From contig NC_045141.1 in the NCBI RefSeq assembly GCF_008831285.2, forward strand, positions 8,049,353 through 8,113,352: a DNA stretch of 64,000 bases, written 5' to 3'. Source of the DNA: Nymphaea colorata (taxonomy: Eukaryota > Streptophyta > Magnoliopsida > Nymphaeales > Nymphaeaceae). Under the pieces are notes generated by a model that worked only from the letters and a program-made list of their open reading frames with translations, was not told the origin of the DNA and made no database searches. Numbering within the stretch: the stretch's first letter is position 1; every line of letters begins with the position of its first letter. Of this stretch, positions 34,071 to 47,240 are shown piece by piece. The position numbers were made by a program, and so were the translations under genes.

Positions 34071-37000
34071 AACTTAGTGAAAGAAGAAAGTACTCACATA
34101 TTGTCACCATGACCTTGTTTAGTGGCATGAATTTTCCACTCAAACTGACGTCGGTAGACAATACCATTTCTTGTACTTGTTCACAAAGGAAAAATTCATG
34201 CTTTAACAGCAATTGAAAATACCTGTGATATTCCTCGGATTATTCACAAGCAATATTCAAGCTCTCATTTTGCAACCTTAGCCGGGGTTTATATAGGTGA
34301 ATCCATATATTGTCATCATTGAGTACAAACAAAAAAAATAATAAAATAATGCTTCGAATTAAAAGTTCAAAGAGTCACTTTTTCTTTTCTGAATTTTAGT
34401 TCCTTCAAATAATAAAATAATGCTGTTGTCATTTATTGGCTCATTAATAGTTTATATAGCACTCCACATGTTTGGATTTTGAAAGGACTTAAGAATAGTT
34501 TCATAACAAAGTTTTTTGCCAACACTTTAGAAGTTTAGATACTCGTGGGTCATTATCAACCAATTAGTAGTGTATATTTCCCCTACATCTGAGCTTATAC
34601 AACTAAGCTGGAAAAAAAAGGTATACCACTTAATATGTGCAGATCAAACCCAATGGATGTTACAAAATTTATGCTATTTGATTTATAACATCATAACTAT
34701 GAGCTTCAAACATGTTATAGACTATTTGGAACATACCCTCTATGGAAGTGGTAAATCGGCAGCAAAACTGTTACAAGACAAGATCAAATAGGCCCTCTTC
34801 AGCTGCACCAAGGCTTTCATTCGAATTTGATGCTATGCTCTCTTATTTCCTTTCAAATGTTATTTCCTTGTATTTTTGCTATTAACATGCTCAAGCTTGG
34901 GCCTTCAATGCCAGTGGTCACCTATTCTCAAGTTGGTTGCTAAATATTGTTATCTGTTTAATTATATTTGGGCCTGCCTATTGTACTTAGGTTTTATTCT
35001 CCTATCTTCTCCTAGCTCCAAATATTGCTTAGATTTTTTTATATAATTCTGATTATATTGCATTTGCAGTTTGGACTTATGGCCTAATTTTGCTGATGCC
35101 TGGTCAAATTTGTGATGAGAAAGAAGTTACTATTTTTGCGTTGGTAAAGGAATTAACATAAATATCAAATGAGCCATTGAAACAAGACTACAAAAACGGA
35201 AAAGCCACCCTCGATTTTCATATTATGTAAATGTTATGGATGATCAAGTAAGCATAATCCCATGAATCAAATAAAATGGTGATCCAGCTTACACATGTTT
35301 TTTATATTTTTTTCCTCTTTCATTCAGGATCATTATATGAATCTTTGAAGTCCCAGTGAAAAATCTCATTTTATTTATATATTCCATTCACTTAATGTCA
35401 TGAAGCAGCCGTAATGAAATATGATATGGAAAACTCAGTAAATGAGACAGAAAAATCAATTTCTTCTTTTTAGCTTATCAGACAGGAAATGCAAAAAGGA
35501 GTAAAACACATGGGAAAAAGTGTTGTCAGAGTGTGTGTGCAAATGTAGCATTTCAAAAAAAGTCTCTGCATGCATGCAAGGAGATATTAGTATATACAGC
35601 TTTTCATTTGGCCTCACATCAGGTCTCTCAAAAAGCCTAAGCAGTGATGCTTTTTTTATCCAAACAAAACCTGTAAGTTTGTGTTTCCTCGTACTTAATC
35701 ATAAGAAAACATGCTTTAGATTAGAAATATCTGAGTTTCTCCAATGAGGTTTTCACTTTTCATCAAATCTAACCAGTTTCAGTTTTCAACTCTTAAAGAA
35801 ACACATAAAAGTTTCATTGTAACTAACCTACAACAGTGTCCCACTAAACAGAACATGATAAAAATATCTACTAATTAAATTGAATAAATAACATTTGCTG
35901 ACACAATTTCTCCTAGTAGTAAAGTGGGGACTAATCAAAGAAATAGGAACAAAGGCATTTGCCATCTAGGTGTCTAATCCTGCACACACACATATCGATC
36001 AGCTGTCTCAAGAAAAAGAACAGAATCTCCATAAAGTATCAGTATCACTTTCATAATAGATATCATATGGGATACATCTTAGCAACTAAGAATGAAGAAT
36101 TAGAAACAACAATGCTGAATAGGCTTTTTAATAGTTGTAAATACTAGAAGAGTAAACAAATGATCCTAAACTAAACAATTTGAGTGAATAAATATCAACT
36201 TCAAAAAAATTATTTGTCAAATCATTCATATTCATCTGATTGAGTTCCTTTTTCTTCAGGCAGTTCCATTTCTTTGGAAAATTTAGAATTCTTTCATATT
36301 TTCAGTGCAACAATCACCCCAACTGCTGTCGTAGCTCAAAACATCATTGAGCAAGAATTTTCAACTTCCTTGGTCACAATCTACTATCACTACAGACATG
36401 AAGCATGAAATCAAAAACCTCTCAAAGAAAGGTGCCAGTCCATTCTCAAATGGGATGTATGATAAACAAGCTTAGAAAAAATAGCAACTACTACATGCTT
36501 GGCAACTAATCTATACTAACAGCAAAAAAAAAAAGCCAGTGATTATTTGTTTGCAGAATGCAATGCAGAGATCTATGTTAAACTTTCAAGTGGTACCTAC
36601 ATGAAATAGGCATGTGAAAGCTATGCATGAAAATGTTTAGATAAAATAGCTCTGCTAATGTATTTTTTTCTTAAAAGAACACTCATTTACAAAGTTCAAA
36701 CCCATCAACCATGACAAGAAAATCTAGATCATGAAACACATTCTTCAAATGCTTTTGAGGAAATTCAGAAATCACAAGTCTTTCCCTTTATATGTAGATA
36801 TACAGATATATATATTTACATTCTGTCACACCCATATCTGAGGTTGCACTTTTTCTGCTATGCATTTTCCTGCTATACCTGCCTAGGCATACATGACAAT
36901 GACAAATGGTACTCTAAATGTGAATAAATAAAAACTCCATTAAGATGAGCTACCAAAAATATAGAGCAGTTGAGAAAATTTTGTCTATTCATGAATATCT

Positions 37001-38055
37001 ATTAATTAGGTAATTCTTTCTGAAACCATGAAAAGAGAAAAAATCATCTGGAACAGAAATTGAAAAAAAAAAACCAATGCACAAACAGATATTACAAAGT
37101 GGACATTTCAAAACCCTAAAAGATTAAAGAAAATGAATAAAAAAAAGCCTTCAAAAAGTGGTGCAGATTATATAAGCAAAAAACTAGTTTTTCAAAAAAC
37201 TGAAGCTCATGAGAGAAGCATGATTCCTTGAATTAGAATATCAAATTGAGAACTCACAAATTGCCAAACATCGGTTTCCCATTTGCATAGTTAAAGTTTC
37301 AGCGCAGATAATGGCTCAGTGAATGAGCCAGTGTGCACCCAAGCCTTTTTTTTTTCTTTCATTGGCTTTTTCTCATGCTATAAAACACTAAAATAAAACA
37401 TTCACATTCACTTATTATTAAGAAACTTCATTTAAAGAGAAATATCCATCTCAATTCAACATTAGCTTGTCTTGTTAAACTAGTTAGAAGCTAGCATCAA
37501 CATAAGTCCAAGTATAATACATAAATGAACTTACCTGAGGCCAATCTCCAATTGAAATGTTCAAAAAAAACAAAAATAAATTAAGAAGGAGAAAGTGAAG
37601 CACGGCACAGGGAAGTACTTGATCTGCAGAAAATCAATTAATTTTAGGACGAAAGTGACTATAAGAGACAATAAAAGAAAAAACTTCAGATCGTAAAAAG
37701 GGACTCATCCTTCATCTTTCAAAAGGGAGGAGCAAACACAAAACTCCCCATTGGCTCCTTCACATGTAAATTTCTGCATACATATTTCCTTAACCAACTT
37801 ATCTCTAGAAGAATCCAATCCCAGTGGACCCAGTCACACAATTGCTTATATTATCGTAGAAGTTGGGGAAGGCTCAAACTAATAACGAATCAACAAAATG
37901 AAATGCACGGGCACTTCATAAATGCAATGAAACAGTTTAGAACTTAACACACTACCTTGTCTATATACATGAAAGTATTCTTCTTGACTGTTATATATGT
38001 TGGCATATTTAACATCGGCTTACATATATAAGAGAGATTAAGTCGGGGCATATAC
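34071..38055. other. AT-rich intergenic DNA, no gene seen
   Basis: Apart from the second copy of the 46-bp repeat (34947-34992), no frame, RNA gene or repeat border can be supported. Earlier exons of the JMJ-like gene were looked for on the minus strand and not found. Confidence 0.5.
34947..34992 (+). repeat. 46-bp exact repeat, copy 2
   Basis: Identical to 31654-31699, 3.3 kb away in the same orientation; flanking bases differ on both sides. Confidence 0.95.
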
Positions 38056-38092
38056 ATGAGAGAGAGAGAGAGAGCGAGAGAGAGGGAGGGAG
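38056..38092. repeat. (GA)n microsatellite
   Basis: Interrupted GA run followed by GGGAGGG. Confidence 0.93.
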
Positions 38093-41000
38093 CGAAGGGC
38101 TTGAATATCCCTTGTGCGTGTCCTTCATCATTTTCTGTACAGATAATTGAGTTTCTCTTAGTCCAACATGAATCCATTTGGTTGTCATTATGAAATTTAT
38201 GTTTTTTCTTGTGAAGAACACATTTTAAAATTGATTTTTCTTGATGTTTTGATCTAGTTCGAGATGCAGAAAGTTTGATTTAAAATTGAAATTTCTTCTT
38301 GCCTTCTTAGTTGTAGTTTAGTATAGTGGGGATGTGGTTTAGAGTAGTGCTCATGGTTCAGAATGCCATGCTTGTTTGAGTCCAAGTTAAAGTAGTTGTA
38401 GTTGGATTGTTAACTGTCATGTTCTCTTCATTGAGCTTGTGATTCTATTTAAATGCATGTATGTTAGTTGGACATGTCAAGGCTATACCTAGGTATATAA
38501 GGATGCAAGTGTACACTGGATGTGAATAGTCATCTATATTTGCTGCTACTCCTTCTACATCGGTATCTTCACTTTGTTTTGTTTCTCACTTCAAGCCTCT
38601 TATTTATTGAAAAGGCTAGCCCCTTCCCTTTTGAGTGCCTAGGGCACTTGAATACGCTTTTTTGTGGAGGAGACTCTACCTGTCTTCATAATTAATAATG
38701 GTGCAGTAGAACAAGGAGGCAATAGGATTATCTATAAAGATTTGATCCCTGATTCTACATGCATTGTATTCTCTCATTAAAATTGGTAGCCAATTGAAGG
38801 GGGTTGTGAAGAAATGGATTAGGGTCATTTTTATCACCTCTTCCTATGCATCAATGTATAGTGCCATTTTTGAAGTGGAAAGTTCATCTACAAGCCAACA
38901 TGAGCCGTTAATCAGTATTTGTGTGACATGATGACGATATCATGCAGAAAACCATGTATCCATGCATGAAAGGTGGTGAAGCAAAGGTGCGTGGAGGTCT
39001 GGCAACACTTCGATTCTGTGATGATGTTGTCACCCCTTTCATGTCTTGTTTCAAGCATGCATGTTGAAGAGAATTTTTTATTAGGATGTATTATTATTTT
39101 CTGCAAATAGTTGAACAATCAATAAGATTGACAATTCAACACCTTGTGTCGGCATTATCAGTATCTTGGACTGTTAGCAAACCTTGGACTCCAAGCGATT
39201 TGGCAATTTTGATGATTGAGGTGCCTGATATTTAACTGCATTTTGAGTACTATGTTGTAGACAGAAAAATATGGAAGGAGAGAACAAGCAGTGCATCACT
39301 CTGGTCATCCATCTGAAGTGATACATAGTTAACGAGCCTTCAAAGATGAAACATCGGTGGCTGCATTGGACCATGGAGTTTTATAACCCTCATTTGCAAT
39401 TTGAAGTGTTTACATTTCAAATCAAGTGGAAAAAGATTTTTGACTTACTATTTTGTGCAAATCTTTGGTTTCTCTTTATGCTTCCTCATCCTTTTGATAG
39501 CCATTTATTCTTTAGTTCCTTAAATTGGTCAGCTTTTTTTTTCCTCTATTTTACTGACTTCTTAAGCAAGTCCATACAATATTGCCCATTATAGTGAATA
39601 TTGAAAAGAGTTTGATCCCAAGGGGTCACACATCACTCTTTGGAGTATAAGATTGTAGTGCAACTTCTTGGAATTCAGATTGTCTCGTCCAAGTGTTTTC
39701 CCCATTCTCCGGCAAGATGATGCCAGCTCTGGCCGGCGGAGTTGTCTTCACGATTTGGAGTGGCAATAGGGTTTGGGAAGATCAGGCATCATTAAGTGGC
39801 AGAAGCGCGATGCTCATGTGTTGCTGCAGTGCCACGACATTGTCGAAGGTGAGTCACATTTTTGTTCTCGGTGAGACACTTGCTCAAACGATCTTTGCAT
39901 GTTGCTGAATTGCCTCGTGGCCTTGGACTTGGATGAGGATCGAGTATGCATCTTGTGTGTGTGAGTGATTGTCTATGCACATTCTTTTGTTGTTTAGATT
40001 TGGTTAGTTGCAGTTGTGTACTGAATTATGATCTTATGTTGCTTTTCAGGATTAGTAGATTATTTGGAAAACTTTAGATAGGGATTTGCATTTGAGTTTG
40101 TATAATTAAACTTGTTTAGGTATAAAGCTCAATTTGTGATGGCACATGTACTGGGTTCATCTTTTTTCTTTTTTCATTTTTTTATTGCAGATAGTTTACT
40201 CTTGGCATTCTTCATATATTTCTGCTATCTATTCTTGACATACTTTTAAAAATCAAAGTTATTCAACTGCTGTTTGCTGGACCTCTCAAGTACTGGTGCA
40301 AGAGAAGCAAAGTTGATGTGCTGGTTTCCAACTTAGCCACATCGAATGACGATGTTGTTTCTAGTTCTTTGGAGAGTGTTAGCTATTGGGTTGAGGGCTT
40401 GCCATTTCTTCACTCATTGAGTGGTTACTAAATTTTTTTTTTGGCAACTAGCCCCGCAAGGACACCTGTGAGGTTCTATGAGAGTACATTTGAAGATGTA
40501 AATTGCAAAGAGCTACCAGGATTGTCTTTTTCTCTCATATGCAAATCAGTGGAAGAGTTAGAAAGTTGAGCCACAGGGGCCACTGTCTTGTCATTTAGTA
40601 AAATATAAAATGTCGTTGCATGTAAGATTTTCCTGAAATAGAAGATGTGGTTTCTTCTTTTGTGGAAAAAAATGCTATTTTGATCTATTATGAACAAGGC
40701 AGTAATTGTTGTACTATAATATTCAATAGCAATGTTATTTTGTGCTATTTTATTTTTCTAAAATCCCATTTATTCTAAAACTTCACACCTTTTTCATTAC
40801 CTTGTATTGTTTTCTTTACATTTATAAAGCTGTTCTAAAAAGTTTGAAAACATCATTCAGTTTATTTACCAGAATTTTTTAAAATGTGGTTTTAAATGAC
40901 AACGTTTATCCTTATGTCTTTCAGAACATGCACAAACAAGGTGTTCTTGCTTTCAACATTCTGAAAATGGGAACCAAACACTTTCTACATGCAATTAAGA

Positions 41001-42430
41001 ACCATGGGAGGACTAGACCTGTTAAATTTAATGGGGCCCTTTAGAAAGATGCCAACCGCCATGGCTGCACCTTACAAAGACAACATCATGAGAAAAAATC
41101 ATAGATTTGAAAGGGAGAAGGAGGGCTTAAAGCACGTGACGGCACCAAAGGAGCAGGGCAAAGCCAACAGAAGGAAAAGGTCTAGATTTCAGTCTTCTTT
41201 GTTGCCGACGAATTTTTGTACTTGCTTGTCACCCACATCTCCTCTCCCCACCCTGATTGCAGGAAGCTGCTCTTAAAGTCCCTTTTTTCAATACAGTAGA
41301 AACAGGTTTAATTGTTTTTTCCCTCTTCTTCTTTAAATTGGAAAAATATGTTGCTTGTCCTAAACAAAAGAAAGAGTTGCTCCTCAATGTGAATATTCTT
41401 TTGATTAAATTCAATTTCCCCCAATGGAAGATGTTTTCTTTGGTTTTTGTGGCAACTTCAGAAGCATCAAACAGTTGGATGCATGAAGCCTAGACTTCTT
41501 TTTTTTTTCTTCCTTTTGTTATTTTTTCTTCCACTTTAGGTTAAATTACTCTCTGTGAATGTCTTGTGAGGAACACATGCCTTCATGTTGACTCATCATC
41601 CTTCAACTTGAAGGTCTTGAAGTACAATGGCTCATCACTAATAGAATTCATGCGGCGATGGTAAAATGCAAAAGTGGGGAAGTCGGCCTCACAGGAGTTT
41701 GACTTTTTTTTTCTCTTCTCAATGCGGTAATCTCATATGCTGTTGATCTCGGATCGGCCACAATAAATTAAGTACAAAAAATACATTCTTTTATTATCTT
41801 GTTGCAACATTTCCTCCTCGTTACCAATGCAAGATTATTGCAGTGAGCATTTGATAAGAATAATATTTTGTGTATTGTTGGGTTACGTTTTCAAAATACA
41901 TGACGTAAAAGTTAACATAACATTATGTCAACAACTAGACGTTAGACATGATTACACATTGTGTTTTGAAACAATAATATAAAGGTTTTGAAATACATTT
42001 TACAAGCACACAATGTTCCTCTTATCAAACACACTCATATTCATTTTATTCTCTTAGCTATCTGTTGCCTAATGGGTCAATCTCTGTGAAAACAACAACA
42101 GTAACAACCTGATTTGATATCCCAACTAAACTAAACATGATTATTTTATTTCAGTCTCAACCAGTCTAGGTCCCATGTGTGTGTGTGTGTGCAACACAAT
42201 GGTTCAAGCCGGTTGAAGATCGTGGCATAATGTCAAGTAAGTCTTTCATATATATGGGGAAGAAAAGGAAGACAAGGCATGCTTTGTAGGAATAATAAAT
42301 CTGCCCACTGTCTTAATCCTCCTGAAAAATAAAATGAGGAAAAAAATAAAGAAATAAAGTAAAGAAAAAGAAAAGATCCCTAGGACTAAAGCATCAATAA
42401 GTCAAATTTTCTAACTTGGCCACAGCAAGG
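38093..42430. other. Intergenic DNA, no recognisable gene
   Basis: A TATATAAGGATGCAAGTG block at 38494 looks like the promoter/start region of a copia-type LTR, but no LTR pair was found. Frames at 39346-39594, 39693-39908 and 40989-41276 are short and match nothing I know. T-rich runs occur at 40433 and 41502. Confidence 0.45.
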
Positions 42431-42539
42431 TTCTATTCCATACAGATCACACAAATTCGTTTTGGCCTTTTCCCACATGATCACAGCTACAAATAAGGCC
42501 TCCAGAGGAGGAAAAACACCATTAATCTCGACGTTGCCG

Positions 42540-42620
42540 ATGGAAGAAACCTGGCTGCTCCTTTTCTTCCTGGTCTCTACTTCTGTCCTTCTCCATGGGG
42601 CTTCAAGTAAAGCACCAAAG
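42540..42620 (+). pseudogene. Subtilase pseudogene exon 1: signal peptide
   Basis: ATG at 42540 begins MEETWLLLFFLVSTSVLLHG, a clear secretory signal peptide (charged start, Leu/Phe/Val core, small residues after). It ends KAPK at a donor AAG|GTACGTAT. It joins in phase 0 to exon 2, giving KAPK-AHVVYMGS, where the first beta strand of the I9 propeptide belongs. A CACAAATAAGG-type AT box lies upstream, but the promoter is not certain. An in-frame upstream ATG (42462) is probably UTR. Confidence 0.8.
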
Positions 42621-42940
42621 GTACGTATACTTGATATGATACTCCATGATTAGTAGTTAAAATTTATTGACCTCTTCTTAGTTGTTACTATCTGTTAATA
42701 ATGAGAATTATATTGATAAAGTTCTTGTGATAAAAGACCATCAAATTAGATTTCATAGAATTGTTGGGCGTAATTGAGCATTTCCAAAACCAAATGAATT
42801 TTGAGTACAGTTTTTCCATGAATTTAAGAGTTTACTGAGAATTAGATTGTTTTTTTCCTACGTTCTATTTTTCTTTTCCAAAGAAATTGTAGACATTTTG
42901 GTATCCAACCTTTAGCTTATTGGGTGTATCTCCTAGCTAG

Positions 42941-43062
42941 GCACATGTTGTATATATGGGAAGTACGGTTAGTAGCAGCAACGAAGTTGAAGGAGAAAAT
43001 TATGAGGAAGCAAACCACCTGAAGTTATTGTCATCCATTATTCCATGGCAAGAAAGTCGCAT
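42941..43062 (+). pseudogene. Subtilase pseudogene exon 2: I9 propeptide, first part
   Basis: Acceptor CTAGCTAG before 42941. The exon reads AHVVYMGSTVSSS, then EANHLKLLSSIIP-QESR, the plant subtilase pattern VY(I/V)VYMG...HHxLLxSI. It ends AT|GTACTTG in phase 2, and the next exon's T completes an Ile codon, keeping the frame. The I9 domain acts as intramolecular chaperone and inhibitor of the protease. Confidence 0.82.
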
Positions 43063-43119
43063 GTACTTGTTTCATTAACTTCAGAAAGGAATCACTTAAT
43101 CTATGATTTTATTGTACAG

Positions 43120-43490
43120 TGAGGGCAGTGCGCGGGTGTCATTAATTCATGTGTATAAGCACTGCCTAAGAGGATTTGCTACCATGCTCACAACAAAAGA
43201 GGCGGACACATTGTCCAGTAAATTATTTTCCTTGGTCCTCAAGGGATTTCCGGAATCTGTAACTGAAGATAAAATGATGCACTATTTCATGTTTGGCAGA
43301 ATATCCCACAATCCTATCGGTTTTCCCTCATCTAGTTCTTAGACCTCATATGACATGTCCATGAGACTTCTTGCAAGTTGTGTTCGGTGAGCTGGGGGCA
43401 AAGCTTGCGATGTCACCGGTCAATGGGGACATAATAACCAGAATGATCGATACAGGTGAATCCTGATCCGGAGGGAATTAATTGTTTCTC
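43120..43490 (+). pseudogene. Subtilase pseudogene exon 3: propeptide end and catalytic Asp
   Basis: After acceptor TTGTACAG, the exon reads EGSARVSLIHVYKHCLRGFA and MLTTKEADTLS, the classic (Y)SYKHGFNGFAAxLTxEEA propeptide end. The sequence then drifts out of frame. At 43362-43364 a TGA stands where WDFL is expected (TTRxWDFL). MIDTGES follows, with the catalytic aspartate codon at 43449-43451 (family motif DTGxWPES); a small deletion removes the WP. The intron before it is only 57 bases. The exon is disabled by the shift, stop and deletion. Confidence 0.8.
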
Positions 43491-43909
43491 TTAACCAGCA
43501 TGATTTTGAACGTGTCGCTTCTTGTTTCCCATACTCCATTTGAATTCTCCAATCCCTTTAGAAAATTATTCATTTAGAGAAGGCTCAATCTGTTAAGTAT
43601 GTCGAGCTATATGTTTGAATGATGGAGAAGAGGGCGTGACTCGGACCTTTTGTCTGACATACTCTTGCCATTCAAACACAGGGGGAGGCGTTTGGACAAC
43701 CTTCAAAGAACATATGAAATTAAAGTGCACAACCTTTTGTCGCACTTGTGGTGGTGCCACATAGCTTTCACCAGCATTTGACTGTGCAATAAATGCTTCA
43801 AGGGGCGTAGTTTAACCAGGTAGCATGGTGGTTTACACTAAAAAAATCTAGGTTTGAGTCTCATGTTCTAGGTATTACGCCTCTAGGCCACAATGGGTGG
43901 CAAGTGCAA
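43491..43909. other. Non-coding DNA between subtilase exon 3 and the retroelement, with a tRNA/SINE-like piece
   Basis: No subtilase sequence is visible. TAGCATGGTGG (43821) and GGTTTGAGTCT (43851), 30 bp apart, resemble RNA polymerase III A and B boxes, as in the head of a tRNA-derived SINE. No tail or duplication could be shown because the LTR element begins at 43910. May be intronic. Confidence 0.4.
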
Positions 43910-46353
43910 TGATGCAGACCTTCCGACAGGGAGGCCAAGAACCAGGGCCAGCTCGGCCAAGCGAGGCCAAGAGAGCCGAGCACCTTCTGCCAGGTTTGCG
44001 GCCAGCATAATGGAAAGCGTAGATGGGCTAAAGGAGGCTAACGCAGAACTTGAAGTTGATGCAGCGGGCGGTGTGGGCGGAGCATCATCAGCACAGTGTG
44101 GGCAGCGGGCTGAAGACTTCAAGGCTGAGCAGGCACGGGAACTAGACCTAGATCTGGTTATAGCAAGTTCGAACCCTGAGTCTAGTCCTGACCTGGTCCA
44201 CGCGTGGCAAGCCTAAGGCCAAACTTAGGCTGGTTATAAGGCTGAACCCATGAGAGAGAAGCCAAACTCACTGAACTTCCGAGACATCTTGTCTCGATTT
44301 CCCTTTCATGCATTTGCTTATAGTCGAGTCCTTTATTTCATCAAGTGTCTCGGTTCAAGTTTTAGAACCATTTTTATTTCAAGTGCTTAAACTCTTTTGT
44401 AAGTCTTTTTTCAGTATGCAATCAAGAATTAGAAGTTGAGTTTTTCATGTGAATTGGCTCTCGCCTCTGTCTTCCTCTCATCATCTTACCGCCGGTGACT
44501 GGAATCCCAAGGCTCCAACCCGTGGCTCTGGTCAAAGCGAAACAGGTTTGCAGACGACCTTTGAGGCCACCAGAAATCCTCTTAGAGCGTCTTCATCCTA
44601 CGCACAAATTCCCCAACCGAATCGGCACGGTGCAACTTCTTCATCCCCGGAAGAAGTTAGAGGCTGGAGAACTATCTCGGGAAGGCTTGACGGAAATCTA
44701 CTCGTGGCTCTAGTCGACTAGTAATCAAGCAACGACTCTGGCTGCTAGAGATTAAGGGAGGAACCAAATTCATCTCCCGGTTCCTTCCACCTCGAGCAGA
44801 GCTTAAGACAGGTTAAGATCGGCCCTAGTAAGCATCTTAATCTCTGTCAAAATCAGAGAAAGAGACGCTGGAAAGGTAGATCGCAGCCTAGTCTATCGGA
44901 CTGATTGTCAAGGTGAGAATCCAAAGGTTCATCGGAATCCATTGGTAGAAGGCCACTCGGATTTCTGTGAATTCGATGGTGAATCAACCAGAGAATTCTG
45001 TCCTGGGCAGCAGCAAGTCACTCCGCATAAATTCGAGAATTGCTGTCTAGAAAGGAGATGGATTTTCCCCAATAGACCCTTAATCAATCACAACGCTCGC
45101 TCGGCTTGACGGAAACCAAGCAGTGCCTGGCCGGAAGTTGCAGGCAAAATCTGAAGTAACCAAGGGTGAATTTCACTCTCTCGTTCACCCCAGCATAATC
45201 GCCCAGATCTTAGCAACATCCCCACCAAGTTTCAGGCAAATCTGACCAGCCATCGTGTGTGTGCTTCCACCAGAGTAACCAATCGCTGTTACTTTTCCGA
45301 TCAGTTTTCGGTCCAGCCCGATCATTTCAGTGGATTTGATCTTCTTTCTTTTTTGATTACCTGCGGGCACCAGCTTGACTTGGGGGGTGGTAGGGCGAGC
45401 TAACTCTAAAAACCCATTCTCAGTTTGGATTGCTGTCCCAGAAAACATTTTGACCTTCTGTTCCTTTGAGAATGAAGAAGTACCCGAAAAATTGTTCCGA
45501 TGGAGAGAAGAACCAATAATTAGCTTTTCGGGAAACTTCCAAATGAAGAGACCTATTCTATGGTCACTGCTAACAATTACAATGATGTATTTCCAAACGA
45601 AGAGACCTATTCTCCACAAATTGTTTTGGGTTCCACATTTTTTGTCAATTCACATGATGTATCTCTCTAGATCTAGCTGGCAAAAAAAGCGAGAGACCCC
45701 ACCATGTCATTCGAAGGAATGAAGAGGGATATCCATTCATTAGGATCAATGGTATCAACTACCGATGGAATCGACCCCCGCAGATAAATAATATAAAAAC
45801 CACGGAAGATGCTTTTTCACCAATAGCGGGCTCCCGAATCGAAGTGGTTTGGTTCCTCAAGGAAGATTGATAGTAAAATCCAGTTTTTTGACAAGACATT
45901 TATCACTGAAATGACGGTCGATCATTTTGGGAACGCCGTTTTGATTCACCGGAACAACTCGATGAATTTGGTCACTCACACTCGTACTATGTATGATATG
46001 ATCCGGGCCGATTGAGATGTATGGATCCACGGATCCGCGAAGGTACTCCTAGTGGATTGAATGCCATATATCCATACCACAAATTCAATTGTATGCCATT
46101 ATCCATCAACAAAATGGGAAGGACATTCCGGAAAGGTTATGGAAACGTCTGGACTTTCTTGAAAGGCTACGATCTGGCTACACGCTCCATGGGTGGCTGG
46201 ATAACACTGTAGTCGCTGGTCTCCTTTCCCACCTATGCATTTATTAAATATAGAATCTAAAAGTATTGAGGCATTACGTGCCTGCATACCATACTCAGCT
46301 TCCACCATAGAAGCATCACTTCTGGATTCCCACCCTGTATGGCACTGAAAGCT

Positions 46354-46413
46354 GGAGCTCACGGGGCCCATGCTGGACTAATCGTATTCTGGGCTGGAGC
46401 AATGAACCTTTTT
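46354..46413 (+). pseudogene. psbC: Plastid psbC (CP43) fragment
   Basis: Encodes [16 protein letters not shown], a highly conserved stretch of the photosystem II CP43 antenna protein. About 60 bp survive. The match stops at the TTTTG that begins the cemA-like piece. A nuclear copy of plastid DNA, not expressed as CP43. Confidence 0.88.
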
Positions 46414-46520
46414 GGATTTGTTCAGAATGACAAAATTATATCCGGTCTCGTTTCTACCTTTCCGGTCATTCTAGACACAATTTTGAAATATTGGATCTTT
46501 CAATATTTATACTGTGTATC
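46414..46520 (+). pseudogene. cemA: Plastid cemA fragment
   Basis: Encodes [18 protein letters not shown], then LKYWIFQYL, matching the C-terminal part of the plastid envelope membrane protein CemA. It departs from the gene at GTGTATCG, before the SPSLVVIYHS end. In plastid genomes cemA is far from psbC, so the junction at about 46413 is not native. Confidence 0.88.
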
Positions 46521-47162
46521 GGAAGGTAGTTTTCAGGAAACTGCTTGCTGCTCTTTGTGCTGCTGGCGGCGCAGGTCTGTGCACACAAGATGAGACTTTA
46601 CCACCATGGAATGGCTTTTTTCAAAAGGAAGAAGATTCTGATAAACTCAGATTTTCAGCTAGCCCACGGCCGTAGATATTGGTACTTTAAGAATATGCCT
46701 CAACAATGCATTACAGACATATGTTCATTACGCTTCAACCCTTTTTTCTAGGTTCATCGTTATTGAATCAATCGAACGTAGATTCACCACGGGGGAAATC
46801 CTAGGGGTTGTGGAGACGGCTGCTTTGCGAGTGCTTTGTGGGCTTTGCTCGTCAAGCTGGGGCATGTTTTGTCTTTTTAAAAATTCCTGTCTGAGAGTCC
46901 ATCAGAGTGAGTCTGAATCAGCCCTACGCTTTGCTCATGAAGCGGCTCCCGATTCAGGGGGTTCAGCTATAGCCGAATGCGGGGGCTTGCTTAAGAATAA
47001 GGAAGAGAAATTGACTTTGGAAACGCCTAATAGGTGGCCGGAGTCAGAGACCAATCCTCAGGCGGTATACCTTTGACTTGGTTCCCACAACCAAAAAAAT
47101 ATTCCAAAGGACTTTTCCATAACATTTCCATTAATGAGACTGAAGGTCACTGATTCAGGTCA

Positions 47163-47240
47163 GACAATAATTGCCGGTCAGCCATACGGCAGTGAATTTA
47201 TTCCCAGGCCTTGTACACACCACCCGTCACACTGTGGGAT
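47163..47240 (+). pseudogene. rrn16: Plastid rrn16 3'-end fragment
   Basis: GCCGGTCAGCCATACGGC, then CCTTGTACACACC and CCGTCACACT: the universally conserved 3' region of small-subunit rRNA, in the plastid version. CpG positions of the plastid gene read TA or CA here (TTTATTCCCAGG for TTCGTTCCCGGG; ACCACCCGT for ACCGCCCGT). About 78 bp; not a functional rRNA gene. Confidence 0.88.

Noticed and set aside
38009-38221. Ser/Leu-rich minus-strand frame
   Set aside because: Translation of the GA microsatellite.
44160-44180. GTTCGAACCC, a perfect tRNA B-box-like word
   Set aside because: It lies inside the LTR, has no A box or cloverleaf, and the other LTR copy reads GTTTGAACCC.
43910-44216. 107-codon Ala/Glu-rich frame near the left retroelement end
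   Set aside because: It starts upstream of the LTR edge and runs through LTR sequence; the 3' LTR copy is interrupted by stops.
46520-46560. SFQET block after the cemA piece as a plastid rpoC2 fragment
   Set aside because: Only about five matching residues; too short to claim without a search.
47163-47240. Possible functional rRNA gene
   Set aside because: Only about 78 bp of the 3' end, with substitutions in invariant positions.
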